Shown: positions 45,270 through 55,476 of the stretch, piece by piece
Layout of the letters: each line of letters starts with the position of its first letter
How positions within the stretch are numbered: the stretch's first letter is position 1
Origin: Pictodentalium vernedei
Taxonomy: Eukaryota; Mollusca; Scaphopoda; Dentaliida; Dentaliidae
Direction: 5' to 3'
DNA length: 64,000 nucleotides
Assembly (NCBI GenBank): GCA_031216915.1
Contig: CM062291.1
Location: forward strand, 35,034,484 to 35,098,483
Program-made: the position numbers and the translations under genes
The notes under the pieces: model-generated
What the model saw: only the letters and a program-made list of their open reading frames with translations
Told to the model about the DNA's origin: nothing
Database searches by the model: none

Positions 45270-45625
45270 GCTTGTTATCCCTCAGCAAAACAAAGTTTGC
45301 GGGGGATCTAGTTATGGGGTCCATTTGTCTGTCCATCCGTAACAACTTTAGACCTCTGTATTTCAGTCCGTGCATGTTGAATTTGAATGATCTTTGGTAT
45401 GGCAATGGACCATAATGGGGGAAAGGATATTCACAAGTAACAGGTTTTGTCCAATCATTTTTTCTAGAGTTATGGGTTTTTTTAACTTTTTTCGACTTTC
45501 AATTTTTATGGTTTCTGGATGATAACTTTAGTAAAGAACTACAGATAAAACCCAACTTTGTCTTCTTTTTAGTAAACTATTTCCGGACGGGGGATACCGG
45601 TAGCATTCCATCTTGTTGTAATTTC
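45270..45625 (+). repeat. Dispersed repeat (CCTCAGCAAAACAAAGTTTG type)
   Basis: Hairpin at the start (ACAAAGTTTGCGGGGGATC), body with GTCTGTCCATCCGTAACAAC, end GGGGGATACCGGTAGCATTC. Resembles repeat bodies elsewhere in style but not family. Ends about 50 bp before the fifth exon. Confidence 0.4.
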
Positions 45626-45675
45626 TTCTGTGTTGTTGAACTTTAGATGTTGATTATTTGAACATTTATTTTCAG

Positions 45676-45789
45676 TGTTGTAGAACAATTGGGTGCCAAA
45701 CATATAGTAATGCAATATCTACAACATGAAGATCCTAATGTTAGATATGAAGCCTTGATTGCTGTACAAAAACTCATGGTTCATAATTG
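45676..45789 (+). CDS. ATP6V1H: V-ATPase subunit H, internal coding exon (fifth in window)
   Basis: The acceptor TTATTTTCAG precedes T completing an AAT codon; the exon ends TG before GTAAGT. It encodes [19 protein letters not shown], then [19 protein letters not shown] with the final Trp codon split. This matches the last helical repeats of the C-terminal domain. The preceding 17.8-kb intron carries DIRS copy B and several Helentron-like repeats; the following 16.6-kb intron carries DIRS copy C. Confidence 0.95.
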
Positions 45790-46107
45790 GTAAGTTAATG
45801 TTTATTGTGTCGGTGGGGAGCGACATATAGGGATTACTTTTGACATCTTGTGTCGTCCGCGTCGTCCGCGTCACACTTTCTCTTATCCGCCACTCCTCTT
45901 TAACCTATGAATGGATTTTGATGAAACTTTCAGTGATTCTTTATCACATAATGGCATTGTGCACCTCCTTTTTTATTTTTTGATCCGCTGTATTTTTTCC
46001 AGAGTTATGCCCCTTTTCCACTTAGAATTCTGTCTGAAATATTAAAATATAGTGCAGGCGACACACGTCTTCCATGGAAGACTCACATCTAAGTTTTACA
46101 ACATGTA

Positions 46108-46502
46108 GAGGGTGTGGTGGAGTTGCGGTAACTGGTTCTTGCCAGATCACCGAAGTTTAGTAATATCGAGCCCGGTTTGTCCTCAGATGGGTGACTGTCT
46201 GAGCGATCGATTCGGACTCCCCCATTGTATCCTTGGGCAAGGCACTTCACCCTGATTGTCCACATGGGGGCACAATGATGCCATATACTAAGGCGTACTG
46301 CACATCGTTAGTGCACATGTCTTCAACCAATCTAACCCTGCTTGTGCTGCAGAGCAGAGTTACGATGTTGGGGAGCTGGCTGCTCATCATTGCTCAGTTC
46401 TCTCCGGGTACTCCAGCTTCTTCCACCCACAAAACTGTCACCTACATGATATGATCTTGGCTGTTAATGTGTCGTTAAACCCTAATAAATAAATAAATAA
46501 TT
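46108..46502 (+). mobile_element. 5S rRNA-headed SINE, second copy
   Basis: GGTTCTTGCCAGATCACCGA, AGTTTAGTAATATCGAGCCC and TCAGATGGGTGAC give the diverged 5S-like head. Body TTGTATCCTTGGGCAAGGCA; tail GTGTCGTTAAACCCTAATAA. Confidence 0.8.
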
Positions 46503-46920
46503 TCCAACATGTAACTTCTAGTGTTGAAAGTCAAGCTTAGGTATGTTCCTGATCACCAAGTTACTGTTAATTAGACAGTAATAATAAATAATAATAACTT
46601 TATAGCCTAAACTCCTTGCATACTGCTGGCGGATATATTCCTGCCCAGACAGGATTCCTCGTAAGGTTGAAATAAGTATAATTTGGGTACATTTAATCAA
46701 ATTTCCCCCCTAATTGCATGGAATTTTTCACTAATGATTTCTCAAATTGAAGATAATTTTTTCATTAGATCTGTTATGGCTGCTCCACAGCAGCCATGAC
46801 TAGAGTTGATGAAAAATATCTTGGGAAAATACTCAGCAGGTTAACCCTTTACCCAACGAATTGGCCACATCCGTCCACGTAATATGCAAATCAAATTCCA
46901 CAGCTGAAAAAATACTATAT

Positions 46921-47122
46921 TTTTATACTGTACCAATGACCCAGACATAGCTGGTGCTAACTCTTAAAATATAGGGCCAAACACAAATTTTGCCCCCCAA
47001 TCCCCAAAATTTGCATCTAAAACTAAAGAAAACATGTCCTGAAAGGCCCTCCACACCTCGCCCCCACTGCGCATGCGCAGTGTCCAGGACGTTCCGAAAT
47101 TGGCGCCATTTATCATTCTAAG
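46921..47122. repeat. DIRS left inverted terminal repeat, copy C
   Basis: Starts TTTTATACTGTACCAATGAC and ends near GCCATTTATCATTCTAA. It contains ACTGCGCATGCGCAGT, a perfect palindrome identical to the NRF-1 consensus core. Confidence 0.92.
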
Positions 47123-48239
47123 TTTGGCCCTTCATCAGTTAACATCTGACTGATCTTTGTGCTTTTAAATCTCAGTTTAAATGATGCCAGACACATAAAT
47201 ATTAGTGAAATGGTGATTCTAAGGAGGATAGAAAAGGAGGAGAGGAAAAGAATGTGTGACAGAATATTATCAGGGCTGTAACTTAAAATTTTTTAATGAA
47301 ATTATGTTAAGTTACCTATTTTCAAGGCAGCAGCCATTTTGTTGTCATTCTGAATATTTAGTTACACTGTTTTTTCAAGTGTTTTTCCTCTCTCCCTGTC
47401 CTTTAAGTTCCCCCTTGCTATTCTCCCATGCTTTTGGCATAGTTTCTGTAATTATTATTACTAAAATTTCTTGGGAGTTTTAGCTTAATAACAGAATGAA
47501 TTCTGTTCTTTCCCCATGTTTACGTCTTCACCTACGGGTGGTTAGGCGTTGTGTTCTGCATCTACCATCTGATGTTCTGCAGTTTCTTCCCTGGAAGTCT
47601 CTGTTTTGCATCAGATGGTGTATTTTTGGTAACTGATTTCGGGCCTGGGTGCCTGGAGTCTTATTTTAGTGTTTTTACACTCATTGTTTACATTTACAAC
47701 AGCCCTCTGTGTGAGGGGGGGATTTCTAAATAATAATATCTTTATGTTATTTTAATCATAACTAGATACATTATTATTGTTCGTAAGTGTTGAATAAATT
47801 GTTTAAAATATTTTTAAAATTTTTGTCCACACTTAGGCTTGGGATCCATTGGGGCTCAACGTTACTTTTCAGAAACTTGGGCTGTTCTGAAAAAATATTT
47901 TTTCAAAATATTTTGATTTCAATTATTTTTTCTATATTAATGGATCATATTATTATTATGTATTTGATTGCCAGGGGTTAGTGCGAGTACCAGGACTTGT
48001 TTTCTTTTCTCATTGATAGGATATTGATCAATTGTTTTAGGAGGAAGTCTTCCTCTGACCTTATTATCATTCTATATGTGGTCAGTGTACTCGCATTAAC
48101 TCCTGTTCTGTATCGTATGATTTCGATGACAATATGGGAAGCGTATGTCACGGTATGTTGTTGGGGATTTGGACACTCCGGTCCTTTCCCCGCAGGGTCA
48201 CTCTACTTTATCAATTTCTATTTCAGACGATCAAGATTA

Positions 48240-50580
48240 GGGTGATGTATCTGTGATGTCTTCCAACAGTGTGCCTCCGTCGTCACAATTAATGAAGGGC
48301 TAGCGGAAAAGTGCTCATGTAATACGCCAATTGCCTAAGAGGACCCTAGTAGGTTCGACGGCCTTTGACGTCCGCTAGCTCGCCCGGTGTAGCGTCCATT
48401 CACCGAATGGTTCGGCAGCCGGGTTCGTCCGTTGCGGTCTAGAAGGAATTTTGGGGTGATGCGAGCACTATAAAATTAACTTAATGCACACCCAGTGACG
48501 GCGGATCGGAGGGAGAACGGAGGAAGCCTTTTAGTCCGGTTCATAGCTCGTTCCGGTCCATCCGGACGGCAAGCGAGAGAGGCCCCTCTCTCGTTCAACA
48601 ACATCTGGCCCCAGATGTTGTGGTACAAATGTGTTGTTAGCGGAGCATACGTCCGTCGCTCGGGACGCTCCGTTGTATAGGCAGTCCGCTGAGACTGCTA
48701 AGGCTTCCTCTTCTCATCAGCGCACACGACCGCACCTTGGCTGCGTGACCGCCGATATATTACCAGCTTCGCCGATCAAGGATTCTTCGGCGACCAGGTC
48801 ACACCATCCGGCAGCCAGGGATTCGAGACCGATGGACTCCGGACGTTCGCATAGGAAGTATGCGGGAGCCATCTGATGCGGAGCTGCCCTCGGCGAAGCA
48901 CCGATAGACTGCGCCTCCGCAGGTCTTGACGCCGGACATTCTTGTGCACATAGCACAGCTTATCGCAGCATCCCAGCAGCCGACAGAAACGGTGTCGGAT
49001 CGAGAATTATCCGACAGCGCTGGGTCGGTAGCCGGGGACTCGAGGCCTGCAGACTCCGGACGTTCGCATAGGAAGTGTGCGGGAGTCAACGTACACGGAG
49101 CTTCCAGCGGCAATGCATCGTAAGTCCGCTACGGCACAGGCCTCGGGAACGGACGTGCTTTCCTTAATAGCACAGTTTATCGCAGCATCCCAGCATCAAC
49201 TGAATCTGTCGCATATATTTTATCCGACGATGCTGGGTCGGGACGCTCCGCGGAAGCGGGTACAGACGTCCGAAAGTTTCATCCGGTCCGACGGGATACC
49301 GAAAGGGATTCGGTGGATTTCAAGCTTTCCCTTTCGGAACAACATATGCTGCGATGCCGGATAAGAAACTGATAGCGTCGGTGGACTTAGAAATTTTTGG
49401 TTCGGTTCAGGGACATCGTCCCTCAGTTCCGACATAATCCAATAATGTCACACAAACTTTCGAATTATTGAACGACGCTATATATATTATTATTTTATGC
49501 TTGCTATCCAAGCATTTCTGGTTTCTTGTTCGAAGAGTTATGGAGATGTCTTTCAAAAGTGTGCCTCTGTCGTCATAGTTAATGAAGAGTTAGCGGCAAT
49601 AAGTGCTCATGGAATATGTCTATCGCTTACGGAATGACATTCGCTAGCTCACCCGGTGTAGCATACATTCATCGAATGGTTCGGCTGCCGGGTTCGTCCG
49701 TTGCGGTCTAGGAAGGAGATTTGGGTGATGCGAGCACTTTAATTACTTTAGTACTCACCCAGTGACGGCAGATTGAGGACAGATCGGAGGAAGCCAACAA
49801 CATAGGGGACCGCATGTTGTGGTTCAGATATTTTACATTCGGAGCATATGTCCGTTGCTCGGGACGCTCCGTTATATTGACAGTCCGAGAGACTGTCTTT
49901 AATGCTTCCTCATCCTCACAGCAGGGCACACGACCGCACATTGGCTACGTGACCTCGAGTATCCGATCAGTTTCGGCATTCAGTGATTCCACAGCGAATA
50001 GGTCGCGCCATCCGGTAGCCAAGGGACACGAGGCCTATACACTCCGTTCGCTCGCATATTGGAAGTATGCACGGGGTAACGATCTCGGAGCTTCCTGCGG
50101 CAATGCATCGTAAGACCGCTGCTCCTCAGGCCTCGGTGACGGACGTGCTATCCGAGTTAGCACAGTTGTTTCGCAGCATCCCAGCAATTGACGGTTTCTC
50201 GGTCGAATCAGGAATTATCCGACGGCGCTGGGTCGGTGCGGTCCGCGGTTGCATCAAGCTACGGACGACCGAACGCTTTATAGGGTCCGACAGGATGGCG
50301 AAAGGGATTCGAAAGATTTCGAGTTTTCCCTTTAGTAGTATCGGAAGATGCCTTTCATATCTTCTGGCATTTCTTCCAGTGATTATTTTTCGGACTTCAT
50401 TGCTGCGATCTTGGATAAGAGACTGATAGCGTCATTGGACTCGGATTTTTCGATCGGTACAGGGACTTTGTCCCTGACTTACCGACGCAGTCCAATATTG
50501 TCATTACAACATGTGTTTTATTTTTCGACGCTATATATTATATATATATATACAAGCCTGCTACTAAGCATGATAGTTTA
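48240..50580 (+). pseudogene. DIRS gag-like region, duplicated, copy C
   Basis: Units begin near 48240 and 49540 with GTGATGTCTTCC / GGAGATGTCTTTC text. The TATA-like box is at 48469-48475 (lost in the second unit). Frames carry RDAPLYRQS, RPHLGCVT and DSGRSHRK motifs shared with copy B, in broken pieces. Confidence 0.55.
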
Positions 50581-51099
50581 GTTTCTTGTCCGCGTGGCTC
50601 ATTTCTGCCATTTTATCTTTTTTACATATAGTTTATTTTGGCAGAGCAGGGCAAACCGAGAGTTCATATGCGTCTAGACGGTGTGATTAAAGACTGCATA
50701 TATTCTTTTTCGCCGTTTATGTCTTTTCCAATTTCAATATTGGGAACGACATTATGTATAGTAGACTTAACTTAGACGCTTTATTATACGTAATCCGCCT
50801 TACTGAGGCGTTATCATTACGTCTTCAAGAAAAGATTTACGGGATATTATTCTCAATGTAATTTCTTTTGAGGGCAGTATTTTGTTCACGTATAACTCCG
50901 CCCTTCAGTGGCTGATTGGAGTGTTTAGACGTGATGCAGCCCTAGCTACATCCACGCGTGGATAGTAGGTTAAGAACTCTCTCAGAGTCGCTTCGTTCTC
51001 GGAGGAGCTTCTCTTCGACGGCAACTTTCCGGCAATCCATGAATTGCTTGGTTTATACATTCTCTTGTCTATCTACTGTTACAAGAGATTCAGACTGGG

Positions 51100-51660
51100 G
51101 CAAACATTCGGTGGTTGACTCAGAGAGTGCCGCCGCAGTTGCCGGACCCTAGTGTGGCTGTTATGACGGTTGCCAGTCAAACAGATTGGGATATATACTG
51201 ATCCCTACGGATTCGAAGTGCCAGGGTCTTTGGGTTCCGCAGTCTTTTAGCTATCAGTTTAACTTCCGCGGAATAATGTTTTTTAGGCTTGCTTTATGTC
51301 ATTGCATGAACATTATTCAGAAATGCATGCCAAAATTCCTGTCCTTTAATTCGACAGTAGTGGCGTATCTCCGGAACCAGGGAGGCACTCTTTCGTTTCC
51401 GTTATTCAATTTAATGGAAAGAATCCGTCTGTTGGTTATAGTACACCAAGTTCAGTTTTGGTCCGTCATATTCGGGGTCGTCTGATTGTTTTATCGCACT
51501 CCCGTTCTCTTACGGGTCGCTTGTTGCTGTCAGAATGGACTCTCAACAAACAAGTATTTAATCAGATTTGCTATCTATGGGAGCGCCCAATGATGTTTTA
51601 TTATGACACAGCTTGCTAATCAATTGCAGACGTATGTGTTGGCTTGTCCAGATCTCTGAG
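51100..51660 (+). pseudogene. DIRS RNase H remnant, copy C
   Basis: Same order as copy A, but the catalytic block reads TVASQTDW (Asp codon GAT replaced by GTT, near 51167). Later VAYLRNQGG and LLSEWTLNKQVFNQI are recognisable. Confidence 0.75.
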
Positions 51661-51839
51661 CTAATACTGTTAACGCTCTATTGATCTATAGGACGCAATG
51701 ATAGGATACGCGTATCCTCCGGCGCTGTTGTTTTAGCAGGTATTGCTAAGATAAACAACCACAATACATTTCTGTTGATAGCATCTCTATCTTCACAGAG
51801 ATCATGAGTAATTTACTCTCTTGTCTACTGTGGATCTTA

Positions 51840-52900
51840 ACGTGAAATCTTCCTCTATGTGAGGATCTTTTTTCACTGGGTAAATCGTGTCATCTTTATC
51901 ACAACCAGCAAGGTCGCAACCTTCATGTATTCCGTTGTGTGGTCCGTATTGCATTGTAAGCACTGTACTGGACGAGCTTTGGACGCGATTTCTTACTATA
52001 GGAGATCCTCTTCTTCGCTATTCTATGCGACTAAAGTGGAGGCTCTTCCGTCGTGGTGTAGGGATCATTATGTTCATATGGTTGATCCCTCCATACTACG
52101 CATTGCTAGTTTTTAGTATACTTGTTTCACAAGATCTACTGCAGCCTGTTGTTATTTAGGTTATAGGTTTATGTTACCTCATACCTATGCACTCTACGAT
52201 AGTTTACAATTGAGTCTTTTGTCTCTTTATCTAAGTCAGTTAGTAACTTTTTGATAAATAGACTTAGAATCTTTAGATTAAATTCCTATACGGATTTTAA
52301 CTTCGGTTCTTATTTAGCTAAGTAATCATTTGAGCCTCTGGAAACAGTAGTTTTCAAATTCTGACCTTTTAGACAGTAATTCTGTTGGTTTCTCTTTTAC
52401 TGTAGAGTCAGTGAGTTTCATGCACTATCGATGGATGATTTTCACTTTCATAGTTTCGGAATCAATACTTCCGTTACTATTTAGGTTGGATTGTTGCATA
52501 AGAGTTAGGCTCCTATTATCCGGAACCTATTATTTTAAGGTTCTTCCGTCTTCGTATGGGCATAGGCCTTTACTCTTTCCGGGTACAGTTTATGTATTTA
52601 TAAACAGATATCTGTTTATTACAAGGGCGTAAGCTTCTTCTGTCTTTGATGTCTAGTAGAAGGACGTTACGCTCCATTTTATTGTTAATCGATTCTATTA
52701 ACTAGCGTACTGCTTATGGTATATCATTGGCTTAGCAGTTGTGCTTAAGATTTCGGCTCTTGAAGTAAGAGTTCTTCTACTTCTTGGGCTTACATTAATA
52801 GTGTTGCTATTATAGATTTTTGAAGGCTGCTCATTGCGCTCAGCCATCCATTCATGAATTTTATCTCAGAAATATCGAGTCCATTTCTGGAGGCCTCTAT
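51840..52900 (+). pseudogene. DIRS tyrosine recombinase remnant, copy C
   Basis: LKWRLFRRGV block near 52025 and DPSILRIASFLVYLF follow copy A. In the C-terminal part the HEVRA histidine codon CAT is CTT (near 52761), and stops are present. Confidence 0.72.
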
Positions 52901-53522
52901 TGTTAGGTCTATTATCTACTGCTCAGAATGTCATTCACTTAACAGTTGCTACTATAGCTAGGTAGGCTGTCTGTTTCGGCAGTGTCTCCGTTCGGCTGCC
53001 CTCTTCGCTCTGGGCTATTTGACCCAGGGCAAGAAAAAGGGGGGGGGGAGGGTGTTCCCTTGGGTCACCTGTTTTTACTATGAAAACAAGGGGATACCTC
53101 CTCCGGAGTTAGTAATTCTGAGCTGTTATTGGGATGGTTGTTTAGTGAGAAGTTTAAGTTTATAAAATTCATTCAAGTCTTAGTTTTTAAAGTATAGCTT
53201 TTGAATATTGCATATGTCAACGGACATGATTATGCAATTCTCACACACTTTTAGGAGTATAAGAGTCTCTATTCTCTAGACTTACTTTATTATTGGCTTA
53301 CTTTAAAAATTATTAGTATAAGGATTATTGGATATTAATAGAGTACATGGATGTATGAAGCTCAATTTTTGGAAGGTGTTGTATCTTTCTAATTTATCAT
53401 AAATAAGAAAGATACATGTAAGGCCTATTACTTCTTTTCCCTACAGGGGATGACTCTATTTTATTTTATTGAGCGTATTCCATTTTGCTCTATGTCCTTG
53501 GCCCTCCAGCCTTTTTACTATT

Positions 53523-53611
53523 CAGCTATGTCTGGGTCATTGGTACAGTATAAAAATGTTAAAAAATTTATAGTAATTTATATATTTTTTATACTTACCA
53601 ATGACCCAGAC
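53523..53611. repeat. DIRS internal complementary region, copy C
   Basis: CAGCTATGTCTGGGTCATTG and the following bases are the inverse of the left outer end; TTAAAAAATTTATAGTAATT and the following bases are the inverse of the right outer end with its extension. Confidence 0.9.
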
Positions 53612-53684
53612 GGGGATGGCCCTCCCAGGAGTTGGGAACTCTTGCCTCCCCGCTGAGTACATAGCGCTTACCAGGCACTGGTTA

Positions 53685-53913
53685 TTAGAATGATAAATGG
53701 CGCCAATTTCGGAACGTCCTGGACACTGCGCATGCGCAGTGGGGGCGAGGTGTGGAGGGCCTTTCAGGACATGTTTTCTTTAGTTTTAGATGCAAATTTT
53801 GGGGATTGGGGGGCAAAATTTGTGTTTGGCCCTATATTTTAAGAGTTAGCACCAGCTATGTCTGGGTCATTGGTAAGTATAAAAAATATATAAATTACTA
53901 TAAATTTTTTAAC
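53685..53913. repeat. DIRS right inverted terminal repeat plus extension, copy C
   Basis: Begins TTAGAATGATAAATGGCGCC; matches the left repeat inversely to about 53885, then adds TATATAAATTACTATAAATT and TTTTAAC. Contains ACTGCGCATGCGCAGT. Confidence 0.9.
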
Positions 53914-54269
53914 TTTTCAAAAAATTTTAACAAAACCATATCATGTGACCCCTCTTTGGAATGAGCTCATCGAGCTCGTTTCAATGAGAAGTCACATGAT
54001 ATGGTTTTGTTGAAATTTTTTGAAAAATTTTAAAAAATGATATTTAAAATAATAAATTTGGATATCGTCTGCATTGGGTAAAGGGTTACGAGTTAAATCC
54101 ACATGTGGTGCACTATGGCTGTATAAAATTGCAAAATGCTTTGTTGAAAACGTATGCATTATTACCTACTTGAATGATTCCAGAGAATCCATTTTTAGCT
54201 CAACTTTGGCAAAGCCAAATTTGAGCTTATGCCATGGCCAGTCGTCCGTCGTCTGTCTGTTTGTCCGGG

Positions 54270-54722
54270 CCAACATTGGGGGTTTAGGGGATATTATTAT
54301 TAAGGGCTACCTCCAAATTAAGGTAGTGTTAGGGTTAGGAGTGGGGTGGGGTGGGGTTAGGGTTAGGGGTAGCCCCAGAGTAGGGCTTAAGGTTGGGGAG
54401 GGTTAGGTTCTGGGGGGTTAGGGTTGGGGTCAGGGGTGGGGTTTTAGTTTTAGTAGCCCCTAAACCAAAAAATAGCTCCTAATCCTATTGGTTTGGCTAG
54501 GGTGGGGTTGGGTCAGGGGTGGGGTGGGGTGAGGGTTAGGGGTAGCCCCAGAGTAGGGCTTAAGGTTGGGGGTTAGGTCTTGGGGGTGGGTGGGGGTTAG
54601 GGTCTGGGGTGGGCTTTTAGGGTTTAGGGTCAGGGTGGGGTAGGGTTAGGGTTAGGGTGTGGTTTTTGGGTGGAGGGGTGGGGTTAGGGTTAAATATAAG
54701 TTCTAGGGTGGAGGGGGTGGGG
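54270..54722 (+). repeat. G-rich degenerate TTAGGG-like tract
   Basis: Dense GGGTTAGGG, GTGGGGTTAGGG and GGGGTAGCCCC motifs on one strand, about 450 bp. It lies inside the Helentron-like repeat, so it is not a chromosome end. Confidence 0.8.
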
Positions 54723-55476
54723 TTCTGGGTAAAATAAGGTTTTGGAGATACAAAATGTTTTTTTGGTAGCCCATAAACCCGAAATGTTGGAGCGTCCATC
54801 TGGCCGTCTGTCCATCTGTCCGTCTGTCTATCAACAATTCAATATGGCTCGGGCTAGAGGCCGTATTTATGAACCGATCTTTACGAAACTTCTTGGGTAC
54901 CTTTGTTATGACCGTGGGACTAGAATGAGTGTTTTGGGGTCCGATCCGAAATTCAAGTTGGCCACTGGTGGCCATTTTGTTCAGACTTAGGTGAAATCAG
55001 ATTTTTGCGCAGAACTTCCATATGAAAGCGCTGATTTGAATAATTTTTTTGTACGAATATTTAGTACCATGGGATACATCACATATAATACAGGTTTTTT
55101 TCTCGTACGTAAATTATGCAAATTAAACTAACTTTGATGTATTTAGTGTTACTTTCAGCACTGTAAGTGCAAATGCCAATACAGCTTGGGCTAGAGGCCG
55201 TATTTATAAACCGATCTTTACGAAACTTCTTGGGTACCTTTGGTATCACCGTCGGACGAGAACGAGTGTTTTTGGGTGCGGTCCGAAATTCAAGATGGCC
55301 GATGGCAGCCATTTTGTACAAAATTAGGTGCAATCAGATTTTGGCACAGAACTTCCATATGAAAGTGCTGATTTGAAAAAAGTTTGTGTGAATGTTTAGT
55401 ACCATGGCATATATCACATATAATACGTTTTTTTTTCTCGTGCAGAAATTATGCAAATTAGATGAACTTTGATTTT

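Larger units (their letters stand above)
46919..53913 (+). mobile_element. DIRS-like retrotransposon copy C, structurally near complete (~7.0 kb)
   Basis: Order: left inverted repeat (46921-47122), duplicated gag-like region, RNase H, recombinase, poly-G hairpin, internal complementary region (53523-53611), right inverted repeat (53685-53885) and a ~29-bp AT-rich right extension. Relative to copy B the RT region (about 32060-33410 there) is deleted near 51035-51075. The RNase H Asp and the recombinase His are substituted. It is therefore non-autonomous at present. Confidence 0.9.
46841..54089 (-). mobile_element. TTAA MITE type 2 interrupted by DIRS copy C
   Basis: The left part TTAACCCTTTACCCAACGAA to about 46918 and the right part from 53914 (ACCATATCATGTGACCCCTC, ATTGGGTAAAGGGTTAC) match the two ends of 43009-43256 in inverse orientation. 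Confidence 0.8.

Noticed and set aside
54270-54722. Chromosome end (telomere)
   Set aside because: The G-rich tract is degenerate and embedded within a repeat in an intron, with the host gene continuing beyond it.
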